Below, piece after piece: positions 9,145 to 16,781 of a stretch of 64,000 nt of DNA. Both the position numbers and the translations under genes were made by a program. The notes below the pieces were generated by a model. The model had not been told where the DNA came from and searched no databases. It worked only from the letters and a program-made list of their open reading frames with translations. Every line of letters starts with the position of its first letter. The stretch's first letter is position 1. The DNA is taken from assembly GCF_028475105.1 (NCBI RefSeq), contig NZ_CP116936.1, forward strand, positions 4,525,501-4,589,500, read 5' to 3'. The stretch is from Micromonospora sp. LH3U1 (lineage in GTDB: Bacteria; Actinomycetota; Actinomycetes; Mycobacteriales; Micromonosporaceae).

Positions 9145-9170
9145 GGGCCGAAGCTCGAATAGCTTCGCCC
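9145..9170 (-). terminator. Intrinsic terminator or attenuator in front of the dksA-like gene
   Basis: Read on the minus strand: GGGCGAAGCT, a 5-nt loop ATTCG, AGCTTCGGCCC (one bulged G), then a T-rich run CCTTTTTCTTTTT. This is a classic intrinsic terminator, rare in such GC-rich DNA. It lies directly 5' of the dksA-like start at 9118, so it may end an upstream short transcript or attenuate the gene. Confidence 0.6.
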
Positions 9171-9404
9171 TGGCGGTCGTTTTGAAATGCAACGATTCCG
9201 CAGGAGGGTCTCGGCCGATTTGCGGCGGGCACGACAGCTTGTGCATGGGCGCGGTGTGCAGCGCGCGGACAACCGGCACCCGCATCCCGACCCGCAGCCG
9301 TGCCCCCGTCGCCGCGCGGACAGCGCCGAGCGCCGCCAGCTCAGTGACGGCACGCGAGCGGAAAGTCACCGGCGGCATGACTCCACCATAGGGTGATGCT
9401 TGCC

Positions 9405-9494
9405 CTAAAGCCAAGGTCTGCGGTGTGACCTCACTCCGGCTGATGTCCGGAACAGCGGACTCTTCGGCCGGTTGCTGGCCGTGATCGGGTTCAT
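9405..9494 (-). CDS. Possible 29-aa small protein
   Basis: An ATG at 9494 preceded by AAGGAG with 6-nt spacing opens a 29-codon frame starting MNPITASNRPKSPLF and rich in Arg/Ser, ending in TAG at 9405. No family is recognised and it has no transmembrane segment. It could be a leader peptide. The only support is the ribosome binding site, so confidence is low. Confidence 0.25.
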   Translation of the reverse strand: MNPITASNRPKSPLFRTSAGVRSHRRPWL

Positions 9495-9639
9495 CGGGGA
9501 CTCCTTCGATGTTCCGGCTCGCGTTGGCGACCGCGGTGCTCATCGGGTCCGCCTATACGGCGTGGCGGCTGACCTCGGGGTAGGCCACCGCACCTTCCGC
9601 CGCCGAGGCTAGGTCAAGAGGTAGCTTCACCGGTGCACG

Positions 9640-10398
9640 TCAGGAGCCGGAGCGTTCAATCCGGACGGCGACGCCGTCGAGGATCAGGTCCAGCCCGAGT
9701 GTGAAGTCCGCGTCGGCGATCGTCGCATCAGAAGTGTCCGACGGCGGCGCCTCGAACAGCGTCGAGGAGAACAGCCGGGCAGTCTCGGGGAAGCGCTCGG
9801 GCTCGACGAGCCGCACCAGCGCGCGGCCGTAGTCGCGCTCAGCGTCGGCCTGTCCCTGGCCTTCGGCCCTGCCCTCGGCGAGGTCGCTGTACTGCCGCAC
9901 CGACTGCGCGACGTAGCCACTGATCAGCGACAGGACGCCGATCTTGTGCGCCCAGTCGAGGCGGGTGCCGGACAGGACCGCCAGCCCGGCCTCCATCCAG
10001 GCGATCTGGTTCGGCCCCGACGGCGGCCCGGAGGTGGGCACGCGCGTCAGCCACGGCCGACGGTGGAACACCGCGCGCTGTTCGAAGGCCCAGCTGCGCA
10101 GCCCGTGGCGCCAGTCGTCGGTGGGGATGTTCGGCGGCGTGCCCAGGGCGGCGTCGGCCATCAGCTCGAGTAGTTCGTCCTTGGATCCGACGTACCGGTA
10201 GAGCGACATTCCGGTGAAGCCGAGGCTCTTGGCGACCTTGGGCAGGGTCACCCCGCCGAGCCCGTCGCGGTCGGCGATCTCCACCGACGCCGTGACGACC
10301 CGGTTGACGTCAAGGACCGCCGGCCGCCCGAGGCGCGAGGACTCCGACCTGCCCCACAGCCTCCGCAGCCGAGCCGGAATCACGTCCTCGCTGGTCAT
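9640..10398 (-). CDS. TetR/AcrR-family transcriptional regulator
   Basis: A 252-aa repressor-type protein. The N-terminal helix-turn-helix is in GVTLPKVAKSLGFTGMSLYRYVGSKDELL (quoted in part by its landmarks TLPKVAKSLGF and SLYRYVGSKDE, about residues 45-75). A larger C-terminal ligand-binding domain follows, of the type found in TetR regulators with a long N-terminal arm. The start at 10398 has GAGGGAG just upstream; an ATG at 10437 lacks one. It is divergent from the DUF418 membrane protein, and the short intergenic region carries an extended inverted repeat (10446-10486) that probably is its operator. Control of its own gene and the neighbour is therefore likely. The ligand is unknown. Confidence 0.85.
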   Translation of the reverse strand: MTSEDVIPARLRRLWGRSESSRLGRPAVLDVNRVVTASVEIADRDGLGGVTLPKVAKSLGFTGMSLYRYVGSKDELLELMADAALGTPPNIPTDDWRHGLRSWAFEQRAVFHRRPWLTRVPTSGPPSGPNQIAWMEAGLAVLSGTRLDWAHKIGVLSLISGYVAQSVRQYSDLAEGRAEGQGQADAERDYGRALVRLVEPERFPETARLFSSTLFEAPPSDTSDATIADADFTLGLDLILDGVAVRIERSGS

Positions 10399-10445
10399 GG
10401 CTCCCTCGCTCGCCTCCCGGAAATCAGGCCCCATCATGCCAGACG

Positions 10446-10486
10446 GCTTTAGTGTGCCTGTGATACTTTCTCAAACAAACTAAAGC
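10446..10486. promoter_or_regulatory. Operator-like inverted repeat between tetR and the DUF418 gene
   Basis: GCTTTAGT (10446-10453) and ACTAAAGC (10479-10486) are perfect 8-bp inverted arms. Extended to 15 nt, the two half-sites (GCTTTAGTGTGCCTG and, on the other strand, GCTTTAGTTTGTTTG) match at 12 positions. The element fills the divergent intergenic region, as expected for a TetR-type operator covering both promoters. Confidence 0.6.
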
Positions 10487-10509
10487 AGGTTTCGGGGAGA
10501 GGGACGACC

Positions 10510-11709
10510 ATGAGCGTTGACACGGCACCACGGCGGACATCGAGAGGGCCGGTCCTGCGCGCCGAACGCGCCCTCGCGCCGGACCTGGCCCGGGGAGCGA
10601 TGCTGCTGATCATCGCCCTGGCCAACGTTGCCGGGGTCGTCTTCGCCGGCGAGCCCGGCCTGGATGCCACCCCGGCGGGCATCGAACGCGGCGTCAACTT
10701 CCTGCTCTTCGATCTCGTCCACGCACGCGGATACCCGGTCTTCGCCGTGATGTTCGGCTACGGACTGGTTCAGCTCGCCCGACGCCAGGACGCCTCCGGC
10801 GCAACGCCCCGGCAGGTCCGCTCGGTGCTGTTGCGCCGCAACCTCTGGCTCGTCGCCTTCGGGTTCGCGCATGCCGCGCTGCTGTACTACGGCGACTTCC
10901 TCGGCGCCTACGGCATCGTCGGGATCGTGATGACCGTCCTGCTGCTGCGCCGCGGTGAGAAGCTCCACCGGATCGTCCTTGTGCTGTGGGCGCTGGCGAC
11001 GGTCGAGATCCTGATCCTTGGCGCCATCGTGGCGAGCAGCATCGCGGGTTCAGGCGGTTCCGCGCCGCTGCCGGCGAACCACGTCGACTCCCTCGCCGCG
11101 TCCGGCTACCTCGCATCCATCGTGGATCGTCTCGGTGAATGGCCGATGCACACGCTGACCGTCGTGCCTTTCATCGTCATCGCCTGGCTGGGCATGTGGG
11201 CCGCCTGCCGCCGCGTCCTGGAGGAGTTGGCCCGTCACCGGACCCTGCTCAGGTGGACGGGTGCCCTGGGGCTTGGCGTCGCCACCGTCGGAGGTCTGCC
11301 GGCCGCCCTGGTCAGCGCCGGATGGCTGCACGTCGACAAGCCGACCGCCAGCCTGATCCTCATGCTCCACGGCGCCAGCGGCATGTTCGCCGGTCCGGGC
11401 TACGTGGCGGTCTTCGGCCTGATCGCCCTGCGGGTGACCCGGCCCGGCCCCGTCGTCGGTGCGCTCGCCGCCCTGGGTCAGCGCTCCCTGTCCGGGTACC
11501 TGTTCCAGTCGGTGGCGTGGCTGCTCCTCCTGGCGCCCTTCACGCTCGCCCTGGGCCAGCGCCTCGGCAGCCCCACGGTGTCCGGTGTGCTCATCGCGGT
11601 CACCATCTGGCTGGCGACCGTGCTGATCGCCCGCCTGCTCGACAAGCGCGGGCAGGCCGGGCCGGCCGAGATCGTCCTACGCCGGCTGACCTACGGGCCT
11701 CGAACCTAG
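10510..11709 (+). CDS. DUF418-domain membrane protein (YeiB-like)
   Basis: A 399-aa polytopic membrane protein with about nine hydrophobic segments. The N-terminal segment after RALAPDLARGAMLL fits the YeiB/acyltransferase-3-like start (RxxxLDxxRGxAxLGI). The C-terminal DUF418 domain carries LGQRSLSGYLFQSVAW, matching the family's GRMALTNYLxQS motif. The function is not established; relatives may be permeases or acyl transfer proteins. Its divergent TetR partner suggests inducible expression. The ATG at 10510 has GGGGAGAGGG upstream. A strong hairpin (11782-11826) follows the gene. Confidence 0.8.
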   Translation: MSVDTAPRRTSRGPVLRAERALAPDLARGAMLLIIALANVAGVVFAGEPGLDATPAGIERGVNFLLFDLVHARGYPVFAVMFGYGLVQLARRQDASGATPRQVRSVLLRRNLWLVAFGFAHAALLYYGDFLGAYGIVGIVMTVLLLRRGEKLHRIVLVLWALATVEILILGAIVASSIAGSGGSAPLPANHVDSLAASGYLASIVDRLGEWPMHTLTVVPFIVIAWLGMWAACRRVLEELARHRTLLRWTGALGLGVATVGGLPAALVSAGWLHVDKPTASLILMLHGASGMFAGPGYVAVFGLIALRVTRPGPVVGALAALGQRSLSGYLFQSVAWLLLLAPFTLALGQRLGSPTVSGVLIAVTIWLATVLIARLLDKRGQAGPAEIVLRRLTYGPRT

Positions 11710-11781
11710 GACTGTGCTCCGACCGCGCAACGGAAGGTCGGTACCGGGGACAGTTACATCGCCCCCCGGAGGCAGTTGGAG

Positions 11782-11826
11782 ATGATCAAGGGTGTGCCAC
11801 GTCTACCGGGACACACCCTTGATCAT
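11782..11826. terminator. Bidirectional terminator, 15-bp perfect stem
   Basis: ATGATCAAGGGTGTG (11782-11796) and CACACCCTTGATCAT (11812-11826) form a perfect 15-bp stem with a 15-nt loop. It lies between the convergent DUF418 and Cip1-like genes and fits a shared terminator. Confidence 0.7.
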
Positions 11827-11878
11827 TTACCCGGACATGTCAGCCACAGCTGACGGTTTCCGTTCACACCTCGAAGGG

Positions 11879-13120
11879 TCAGCAGCCGATCCGGCTGGAC
11901 CCGACCGCGACGTCGTCATACCAGAGGGTGTCGGCCCCGCCGCCGTAGCTCTCCCAGCCCAGCTTCAGGTCGGTGAGCTGCGGCCGCCAGGTGCGGTTGT
12001 ACCACTGGCTGTCGATGTCGTGCGTCGGTACGCCGTCCGCGGTGAGCCCGGTGACGGCGGTGCCGTCCAGCCAGGTACGGAGCTGACCGGCCGAACCGTC
12101 CACCATGAACTCCACGCAGGACCACCGATTGGTGGGTAGCGGCACGCTCTGCGCCACCCCGGCCGGGCTCTGCTCGGGCAGGGTCGCGTCGTCGGAGGCG
12201 CGGTTCCACTGCAAGGCTCCGTTCTGGCCGCCCATCCGCAGGTCCTTGTTGCCGTCGGCGGCGTCGACCATCGCGATCATCGTGGTGTGATCGGTGGGCT
12301 GGGCGGTGGTGTGCCGTACCCAGATCCGGCCGTACCGCACACTGCCCACGCTGCCGAGGCTCTTCGTGGACCTGATGAAGACGTGGTTGCAGTACCCGGC
12401 GGCGCCGTTGATCCGGACCGCCCGGCTGCCGCTGTGCGTGGTGGCCGTGTCGATGGTGGCCGTGCCGGCGCCGGAACAGTCCGGGTTCACCACCGTCCAG
12501 TCGCCCGACGGCGTCGAGCCGGTCTGGTTCTCGAAGCCGTCGCACAGCACCGCCCCGGCGCACCCGGTCGGCGGCGCGGTGGTCGGCGGGGCCGTGGTCG
12601 GCGGGGCCGTGGTGGGCGGCGCGGTCGTCGGCGGGGCCGTGGTGGGCGGCGCGGTGGTCGGCACCATCGTCGTGGGCACGCCGGTCGGGGTCGGCCCGGT
12701 GCCGTTGCACGGTACGCCGTTCAGGCTGAACCCGGTCGGCCCGCTGCCGCTGGAGCCGAACGTGCCCTGCACGCCGAACTCGGTGGTGCCGCCCGCCGGG
12801 ATGCTGCCGTTGTACGACACGTTGCGGGCGGTCACCGTCGGTCCGGACTGGCTGACCGTGGCGTTCCAGCCGTTCGTGACGCGCTCGTCCCCGGCGTACG
12901 TCCAGGTGACGGTCCAACTGGAGACGGCGGTGTCGCCGGGGGCGACCTTGATGTTGGCGGTGAAACCGCCGGGCCACTGGTTGGGCGTGTAGTCGACCCG
13001 GCAGCCCTGGGCGGCCGCTGCCGGGCCGGTGAGCAGGGCCGTTCCGCTCGCGGTCACGGCGGCGACCAGCGCGGCGACGACCGCCAGGGTCGGAGCGGGG
13101 CGGGCGCGGAGAATCATCAT
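11879..13120 (-). CDS. Secreted CBM2 protein with Cip1-like C-terminal domain
   Basis: A 413-aa exported protein. A signal peptide (about residues 1-38, ending GPAAAA) is followed by an N-terminal CBM2 (about 41-140, with CRVDYTPNQWPGGFTANI). A TAPPT-repeat linker (about 150-190) then leads to a beta-sandwich-like domain (about 192-413) beginning with LCDGFENQTG. That domain, with YCNHVFIRSTKSLG and a C-terminal LWYDDVAV, resembles the Cip1 family first known from Trichoderma reesei, which is related to polysaccharide lyases. Activity on lignocellulose or a uronic-acid polymer is an inference. The start at 13120 is chosen because AGAAGGA lies 7-8 bases upstream; longer frames lack this. It is the second CBM2-bearing secreted protein in the window. 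Confidence 0.8.
   Translation of the reverse strand: MMILRARPAPTLAVVAALVAAVTASGTALLTGPAAAAQGCRVDYTPNQWPGGFTANIKVAPGDTAVSSWTVTWTYAGDERVTNGWNATVSQSGPTVTARNVSYNGSIPAGGTTEFGVQGTFGSSGSGPTGFSLNGVPCNGTGPTPTGVPTTMVPTTAPPTTAPPTTAPPTTAPPTTAPPTTAPPTGCAGAVLCDGFENQTGSTPSGDWTVVNPDCSGAGTATIDTATTHSGSRAVRINGAAGYCNHVFIRSTKSLGSVGSVRYGRIWVRHTTAQPTDHTTMIAMVDAADGNKDLRMGGQNGALQWNRASDDATLPEQSPAGVAQSVPLPTNRWSCVEFMVDGSAGQLRTWLDGTAVTGLTADGVPTHDIDSQWYNRTWRPQLTDLKLGWESYGGGADTLWYDDVAVGSSRIGC
12566..12662. repeat. Coding tandem repeat (15-bp unit) of the CBM2 linker
   Basis: About six copies of a 15-bp unit (GTCGGCGGSGCSGTG on the + strand) encode the TAPPT linker of the Cip1-like protein on the minus strand. It is a coding microsatellite and a plausible place for copy-number variation. 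It is not a CRISPR. Confidence 0.7.
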
Positions 13121-13297
13121 GAAAGGTCCTTCTGCCATCGAGCTGGATACGTAGGCGGCGCGGCGGCGCGCCCTGGGTGCAGCGCGGCGGTGCGCCACAG
13201 CGACTGGTCGATGCGTACGACCAAAGTGCCCGGCTCGGGGTGGACCTGTCAGTCGCCGACGGCCCGGGTTGCCCGGACCACGACGATGCCCATCCTC

Positions 13298-13326
13298 AAT
13301 CTATTGACAGTTCCCTATCCAATCAA
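13298..13326 (-). promoter_or_regulatory. Promoter of the Cip1-like gene
   Basis: On the minus strand, TTGATT (13326-13321) and TAGATT (13303-13298) are spaced by 17 bp. The leader to the ATG at 13120 would be about 170 nt, similar in length to that of the other CBM2 gene. The region is conspicuously AT-rich compared with its surroundings. Confidence 0.45.
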
Positions 13327-13370
13327 GCGTCGGGCGGACTGGCGCGGACCTGGACCCGTACGTTGGCGCA

Positions 13371-13826
13371 GTGACCACCATTGCGAGCATGCCCATCACG
13401 GCCCGTACGGTGCGGCTTCTCATGCCTGTGGTGGCGCTGCTGTTCCTGGGCCTCGCACTGCTGATCCGCGCCGTCGACGACGGGGCGCTGCGGCAATACT
13501 CCGGCACCGCGCTGTACGCGTCGATGGTCTGGGCCGTGGTGCTCTTCCTGGCGCCGCGGATGGCACCGGTGCCGGCCGGGACCGTCGCCACCGTCTTCTG
13601 CTGGGCAGTGGAGCTCGCGCAGCTGACCGGAGTGCCAGCTGAACTGTCCGCGCGGAGCCTGGCGGCGAGACTGGCGCTGGGTGTGCAATTCGACCCCGTC
13701 GACCTGGCCTGGTACCCGGCCGGCGTGGCTCCCCTGATCGTGCTGCACCACCTGCTACTCGCCCGCCACCGCCGCGCGATGTCGTCCCCCCAGCGGCCCT
13801 TCGAGGTGACAAGCGCCCATAGCTGA
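13371..13826 (+). CDS. DUF2809-family small membrane protein
   Basis: A 151-aa protein with four hydrophobic segments: LLMPVVALLFLGLALLIR, ALYASMVWAVVLFLAPR, VPAGTVATVFCWAVELAQLTG and a C-terminal one. The FCWAVELAQLTGVP segment followed by DLAWYPAGV matches DUF2809 proteins, whose function is unknown. The first start is GTG at 13371; an ATG at 13389 is the alternative. No clear ribosome binding site is present, so the transcript may be leaderless. A decayed reductase gene follows. Confidence 0.7.
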   Translation: MTTIASMPITARTVRLLMPVVALLFLGLALLIRAVDDGALRQYSGTALYASMVWAVVLFLAPRMAPVPAGTVATVFCWAVELAQLTGVPAELSARSLAARLALGVQFDPVDLAWYPAGVAPLIVLHHLLLARHRRAMSSPQRPFEVTSAHS

Positions 13827-13899
13827 CCGCACAGCTGCTGACCATTTCGCGGGCGAGGGCGTCGCGGAACGCCTGCCGTGGCCGCACGCTCAGATCTGC

Positions 13900-14112
13900 G
13901 TTCTCGTCTGCTCGATGTGCCGGACGATGGCGTGAGCACCGTGCTCTCGTGCGATGGCGTGCGCCTCGTCGAGTGTATGGACGAGTACCACCTGTTCATC
14001 ACCACGAGTGGTCGGCGGCGGCAAGCGGTTCTTCCCCGACGGCGTACGCCTCGATCTCGAGCTGGTCGAGGAGCGTGCCTTCGACAGCGGTGCACGACGT
14101 TCGCCCAGGTGA
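13900..14112 (+). pseudogene. Broken dihydrofolate-reductase-family (RibD C-like) gene, C-terminal part
   Basis: Two adjacent frames together spell the C-terminal signature of DHFR/RibD-C proteins. Frame one gives DEYHLFITT (13980-14006). After a 1-base shift, frame two gives VVGGGKRFFPDGVRLDLELV and then EERAFDSG, ending in TGA at 14110-14112. In intact homologues these read continuously (DEYHLF..PVVVGGGKRFFPDG). The join implies loss of about two bases. Upstream sequence back to about 13900 is only weakly similar and the N-terminal two thirds are missing. A separate intact family member lies at 18579-19157. Confidence 0.6.
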
Positions 14113-14155
14113 GCGAGCACTTGGTCCCGAGGTGCGGGTGGTGGAAGATTGGCGA

Positions 14156-14962
14156 ATGCGTGTGCGGAACCGCAACAACGTGGTGTTGGCCGGTCGTGAG
14201 GACGGTCCGACCGTTGTGCTCGCGCACGGCTTCGGCTGCGATCAGAACATGTGGCGCTACGTGGCCGCCAAAATCGGACAATGGGCCCAACTAGTTTTGT
14301 TCGACCACGTCGGATCAGGCAAGGCCGATCCAATGGCCTGGGACGCCGACCGGTACGCCTCCCTGGACGGCTACGCCGATGATGTGCTCAGCATCTGCCA
14401 GGACTTGGACCTCCAGCAGCCGATCTTCGTTGGCCATTCGGTCAGTTCGAGCATCGGGGTCCTCGCCGCGAATCGTGAACCGGAGCGCTTCTCCGCGCTT
14501 GTCCTGGTCACCCCGTCACCGTGCTACATCGATGACGGAAACTACCGAGGCGGTTTCACTCGCGACGACATCGACGAACTGCTCGAGTCGCTCGACAGCA
14601 ATTACCTCGGCTGGTCGTCGACCATGGCGCCCCTGATCATGGGCAATCCGGAGCGGCCGGAGTTGGGCGAGGAGTTGACGGCGAGCTTCTGCCGGACGGA
14701 TCCTGCGATGGCGCAGGTGTTCGCCCGCGCCACGTTTCTGTCTGACAACCGTGCTGACCTCGCCGCGGTGAGCATTCCCACCCTGATCCTGCAATGTGCC
14801 CAGGACGCCATCGCGCCGCCCGAAGTCGGCGCGTTCGTGCACGCGCAGATCGCCGGAAGTCGGCTCGTCACTCTGGATGCGACCGGGCACTGCCCGCAGT
14901 TGAGCGCGCCGGAGGCCACGGCCGCAGCGATCACGTCGTTTGTCAGGACCGCCTACCGATGA
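14156..14962 (+). CDS. rsbQ: RsbQ-like alpha/beta hydrolase
   Basis: A 268-aa alpha/beta hydrolase closely matching Bacillus subtilis RsbQ in length and layout. It starts RNRNNVVLAG, has an oxyanion segment AHGFGCDQNMWR, nucleophile Ser95 in GHSVS, Asp217 in CAQDAIAPP and His245 in ATGHCPQLS. The family values recalled for RsbQ are Ser96, Asp219 and His247. RsbQ is thought to bind a hydrophobic small molecule needed by the phosphatase RsbP in the energy-stress pathway, and the fold is shared with strigolactone and karrikin receptors. The next gene encodes an RsbP-like phosphatase and overlaps it by ATGA, which strongly supports the assignment. The ATG at 14156 follows GGAAG. Confidence 0.85.
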   Translation: MRVRNRNNVVLAGREDGPTVVLAHGFGCDQNMWRYVAAKIGQWAQLVLFDHVGSGKADPMAWDADRYASLDGYADDVLSICQDLDLQQPIFVGHSVSSSIGVLAANREPERFSALVLVTPSPCYIDDGNYRGGFTRDDIDELLESLDSNYLGWSSTMAPLIMGNPERPELGEELTASFCRTDPAMAQVFARATFLSDNRADLAAVSIPTLILQCAQDAIAPPEVGAFVHAQIAGSRLVTLDATGHCPQLSAPEATAAAITSFVRTAYR

Positions 14963-16218
14963 CCGCCACTGCGGGGGGTGATCCTTACGGCCAAGGCCCA
15001 AGCGATGACGGGAGCGCTCGGCCGAGCCAGGTGAGGTTCCCTGCGTTGCTTGAAGACAACCTCGAAGACCTCTACGAGAATGCGCCCTGCGGGAACCTGT
15101 CCACCCTCCTGGACGGCACCATTGCGAAGATTAACGGCACCCTGCTGGCGTGGCTCGGCTACAGCCGCGAGGAACTCGTCGGCCGGCGCCGCTTCAGTGA
15201 CCTTCTCACCGGTGGGGGCCGCATTTACCACGAAACTCACTTTGCACCGATGCTGGCCATGCGGGGCAAAATTGGCGGCGTCTCCCTCGAACTTCGCGCC
15301 AAGGATGGCACCCGTATTCCGGTCCTCGTCACTTCTATCGTCAAGGCCGGCAGCGAAGGCCAACCTCAACTCATCCGGACGGCCATCTTCGACGCCAAGA
15401 TGCGCCGCGCCTACGAACGAGAGCTCCTCAACGCCCGCAGAGCCGCCGAACGCGAGGACGAACGGCTACGGCAACTCGTCAGCAAACTGCAACGCAGTCT
15501 GCTACCCGCAGTGCTGCAAACCCCGCCCGGGCTGGAAAGCGCCGCCTATTACCGAATGGCCTCCACCGATGACGTCGGCGGCGACTTCTATGACCTGTTC
15601 CCCCTCGACGACGGCCGCTGGGGATTCTTCCTCGGCGACGTCAGCGGCAAAGGCATCGAAGCCGCCGCCGTCACCGCCTTGGCCCGCTACACGTTGCGCG
15701 CCGCAACCGTCTACGACCCCGACCCTGCCGCCGCGCTGCACAACCTCAACACCGTGCTCTGGCAGGAATACCGCGAGGACGCGCGCTACTGCACCGTCGT
15801 GTTCGGCATCCTCACACCCACACCGGCCGTCGGCGGGTTCACCGCAGTCATCGCCAGCGGCGGGCACCCCGAACCACTGCTGCTGCGGGCCGACGGCTCC
15901 GTCCACCACCACCCCACCAAGGGCCGTATCGTGGGGGCCTTCCCGACCTCCCGATACACCAACACGACGGCCGTAGCGAACCCCGGCGACACGTTGCTCC
16001 TCTACAGCGACGGACTCACCGAGGCCCGTCCCGTCAGCAGCGAGACCACCGATGGCCGTTACGGGACGGCAGCCCTGGCCCGATTTGCCACCCACCTCGC
16101 ACCCACCAACGCCGCCGATGCCGTCGCCGCCGTCACCGATCTACTCGGCACCTTCGGCACCGGGCTGACCGACGACGCCGCTGTCCTGGCCATCAGCGCC
16201 CCACCCAGCCGACGCTAA
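14959..16218 (+). CDS. rsbP: RsbP-like PAS-PP2C (SpoIIE) serine phosphatase
   Basis: A 419-aa protein with a PAS domain (about residues 35-150, including AWLGYSREELVG), a short coiled coil (about 155-195, REDERLRQLVSKLQRSLLP) and a PP2C/SpoIIE catalytic domain (about 200-415). Metal-binding aspartates are in DVGGDFYDL, GDVSGKGIEAAA and GLTDDAAVLA. The family dephosphorylates anti-sigma-factor antagonists to free an alternative sigma factor. The start codon overlaps the stop of the RsbQ-like gene (ATGA at 14959-14962), mirroring the rsbQP operon. No antagonist or anti-sigma gene is adjacent, although two STAS proteins lie at 24.8-26.0 kb. The SpoIIE signature is intact, so it should be active. 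Confidence 0.87.
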   Translation: MTATAGGDPYGQGPSDDGSARPSQVRFPALLEDNLEDLYENAPCGNLSTLLDGTIAKINGTLLAWLGYSREELVGRRRFSDLLTGGGRIYHETHFAPMLAMRGKIGGVSLELRAKDGTRIPVLVTSIVKAGSEGQPQLIRTAIFDAKMRRAYERELLNARRAAEREDERLRQLVSKLQRSLLPAVLQTPPGLESAAYYRMASTDDVGGDFYDLFPLDDGRWGFFLGDVSGKGIEAAAVTALARYTLRAATVYDPDPAAALHNLNTVLWQEYREDARYCTVVFGILTPTPAVGGFTAVIASGGHPEPLLLRADGSVHHHPTKGRIVGAFPTSRYTNTTAVANPGDTLLLYSDGLTEARPVSSETTDGRYGTAALARFATHLAPTNAADAVAAVTDLLGTFGTGLTDDAAVLAISAPPSRR

Positions 16219-16261
16219 CCGGCCCAACTGCAGCAAGTTTGTGATCATGGCGCTCCCGGGG

Positions 16262-16495
16262 TCACCCGTGCTGCGCCGCGGGCCTGATCACAGGCCCATG
16301 AGAGGGGGCGTCGATACGCCCGCCGAGCGTCGGAGCGATGCCCTCGTCGAACTCGCTGGCGACGTCTCCCGTGGGGAAACCACCATCCTGCCGGCGACGT
16401 CGCAGCGTGAGCGTGCCCGCCGCTCCGATTACCGCCCCAGCCGCGAAGGCAAGGATGAGCTGCTGTCGCCCGGAGGACTTCCTCTTTCGTGCCAT
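16262..16495 (-). CDS. Small single-pass membrane protein, unknown
   Basis: A 77-aa protein with a basic N-terminus (MARKRKSSGRQQ), one hydrophobic segment (LILAFAAGAVIGAAGTLTL, residues 13-31), an RRRR stop-transfer and an acidic middle region. The ribosome binding site GAGGGAG with good spacing before the ATG at 16495 is the main support. It is convergent with the RsbP-like gene and no family is recognised. It could equally be a short-lived spurious frame, but the membrane-like profile and the strong ribosome binding site argue for a real gene. Confidence 0.55.
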   Translation of the reverse strand: MARKRKSSGRQQLILAFAAGAVIGAAGTLTLRRRRQDGGFPTGDVASEFDEGIAPTLGGRIDAPSHGPVIRPAAQHG

Positions 16496-16781
16496 GGCTA
16501 CTCCCTCAATCCAACCTGACCTTGTAGCCCTGATTGTCGGACTCGATCGCCGTGGTCACGCACCCAATCGCTAGACATGCATGAAGTGGGCACCACCTAC
16601 GCGTTGGCTGCCGCGAGCTGCCGATTCCTCCTGCGGAGACGCGACGGTGAGGAAGACTGGAACCGTCAGCGGCGGTTCGCTGTCGATCTCTGTGACACCG
16701 CGGCTGCATCGCGCAGCTGCCTGGTCACGGATGACGGCGGAGCCGGCGAGCTGATCGGCCTGGTGATAAGGAGTGGCGAGG

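Larger units (their letters stand above)
9119..9639. other. Gene-poor stretch between tetR and the dksA-like gene
   Basis: No recognisable protein family lies in these 521 bases. On the minus strand there is a promoter-like pair, TTGGCT (about 9413-9408) and TATGGT (about 9389-9384) spaced 18 bp. There is also a small ORF with a strong ribosome binding site (separate entry) and the terminator at 9145-9170. A 142-codon minus-strand frame (9115-9543) reads straight through the terminator and is not believed. The layout fits a short transcript of about 240 nt ending at the terminator. Confidence 0.35.

Noticed and set aside
9115..9543. 142-codon minus-strand frame before the dksA-like gene
   Set aside because: Reads through an intrinsic terminator and has no family similarity; start context is weak.
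12566..12662. Short tandem repeat resembling a CRISPR array
   Set aside because: The 15-bp units are contiguous, have no spacers and encode a TAPPT protein linker.
13890..14333. 147-codon minus-strand frame with a plausible C-terminal helix (DEAHAIAREHGAHAIVRHIEQ)
   Set aside because: Lies antisense to the decayed DHFR-family remnant and overlaps the RsbQ-like gene; the + strand signature is specific, so the minus frame is taken as chance.
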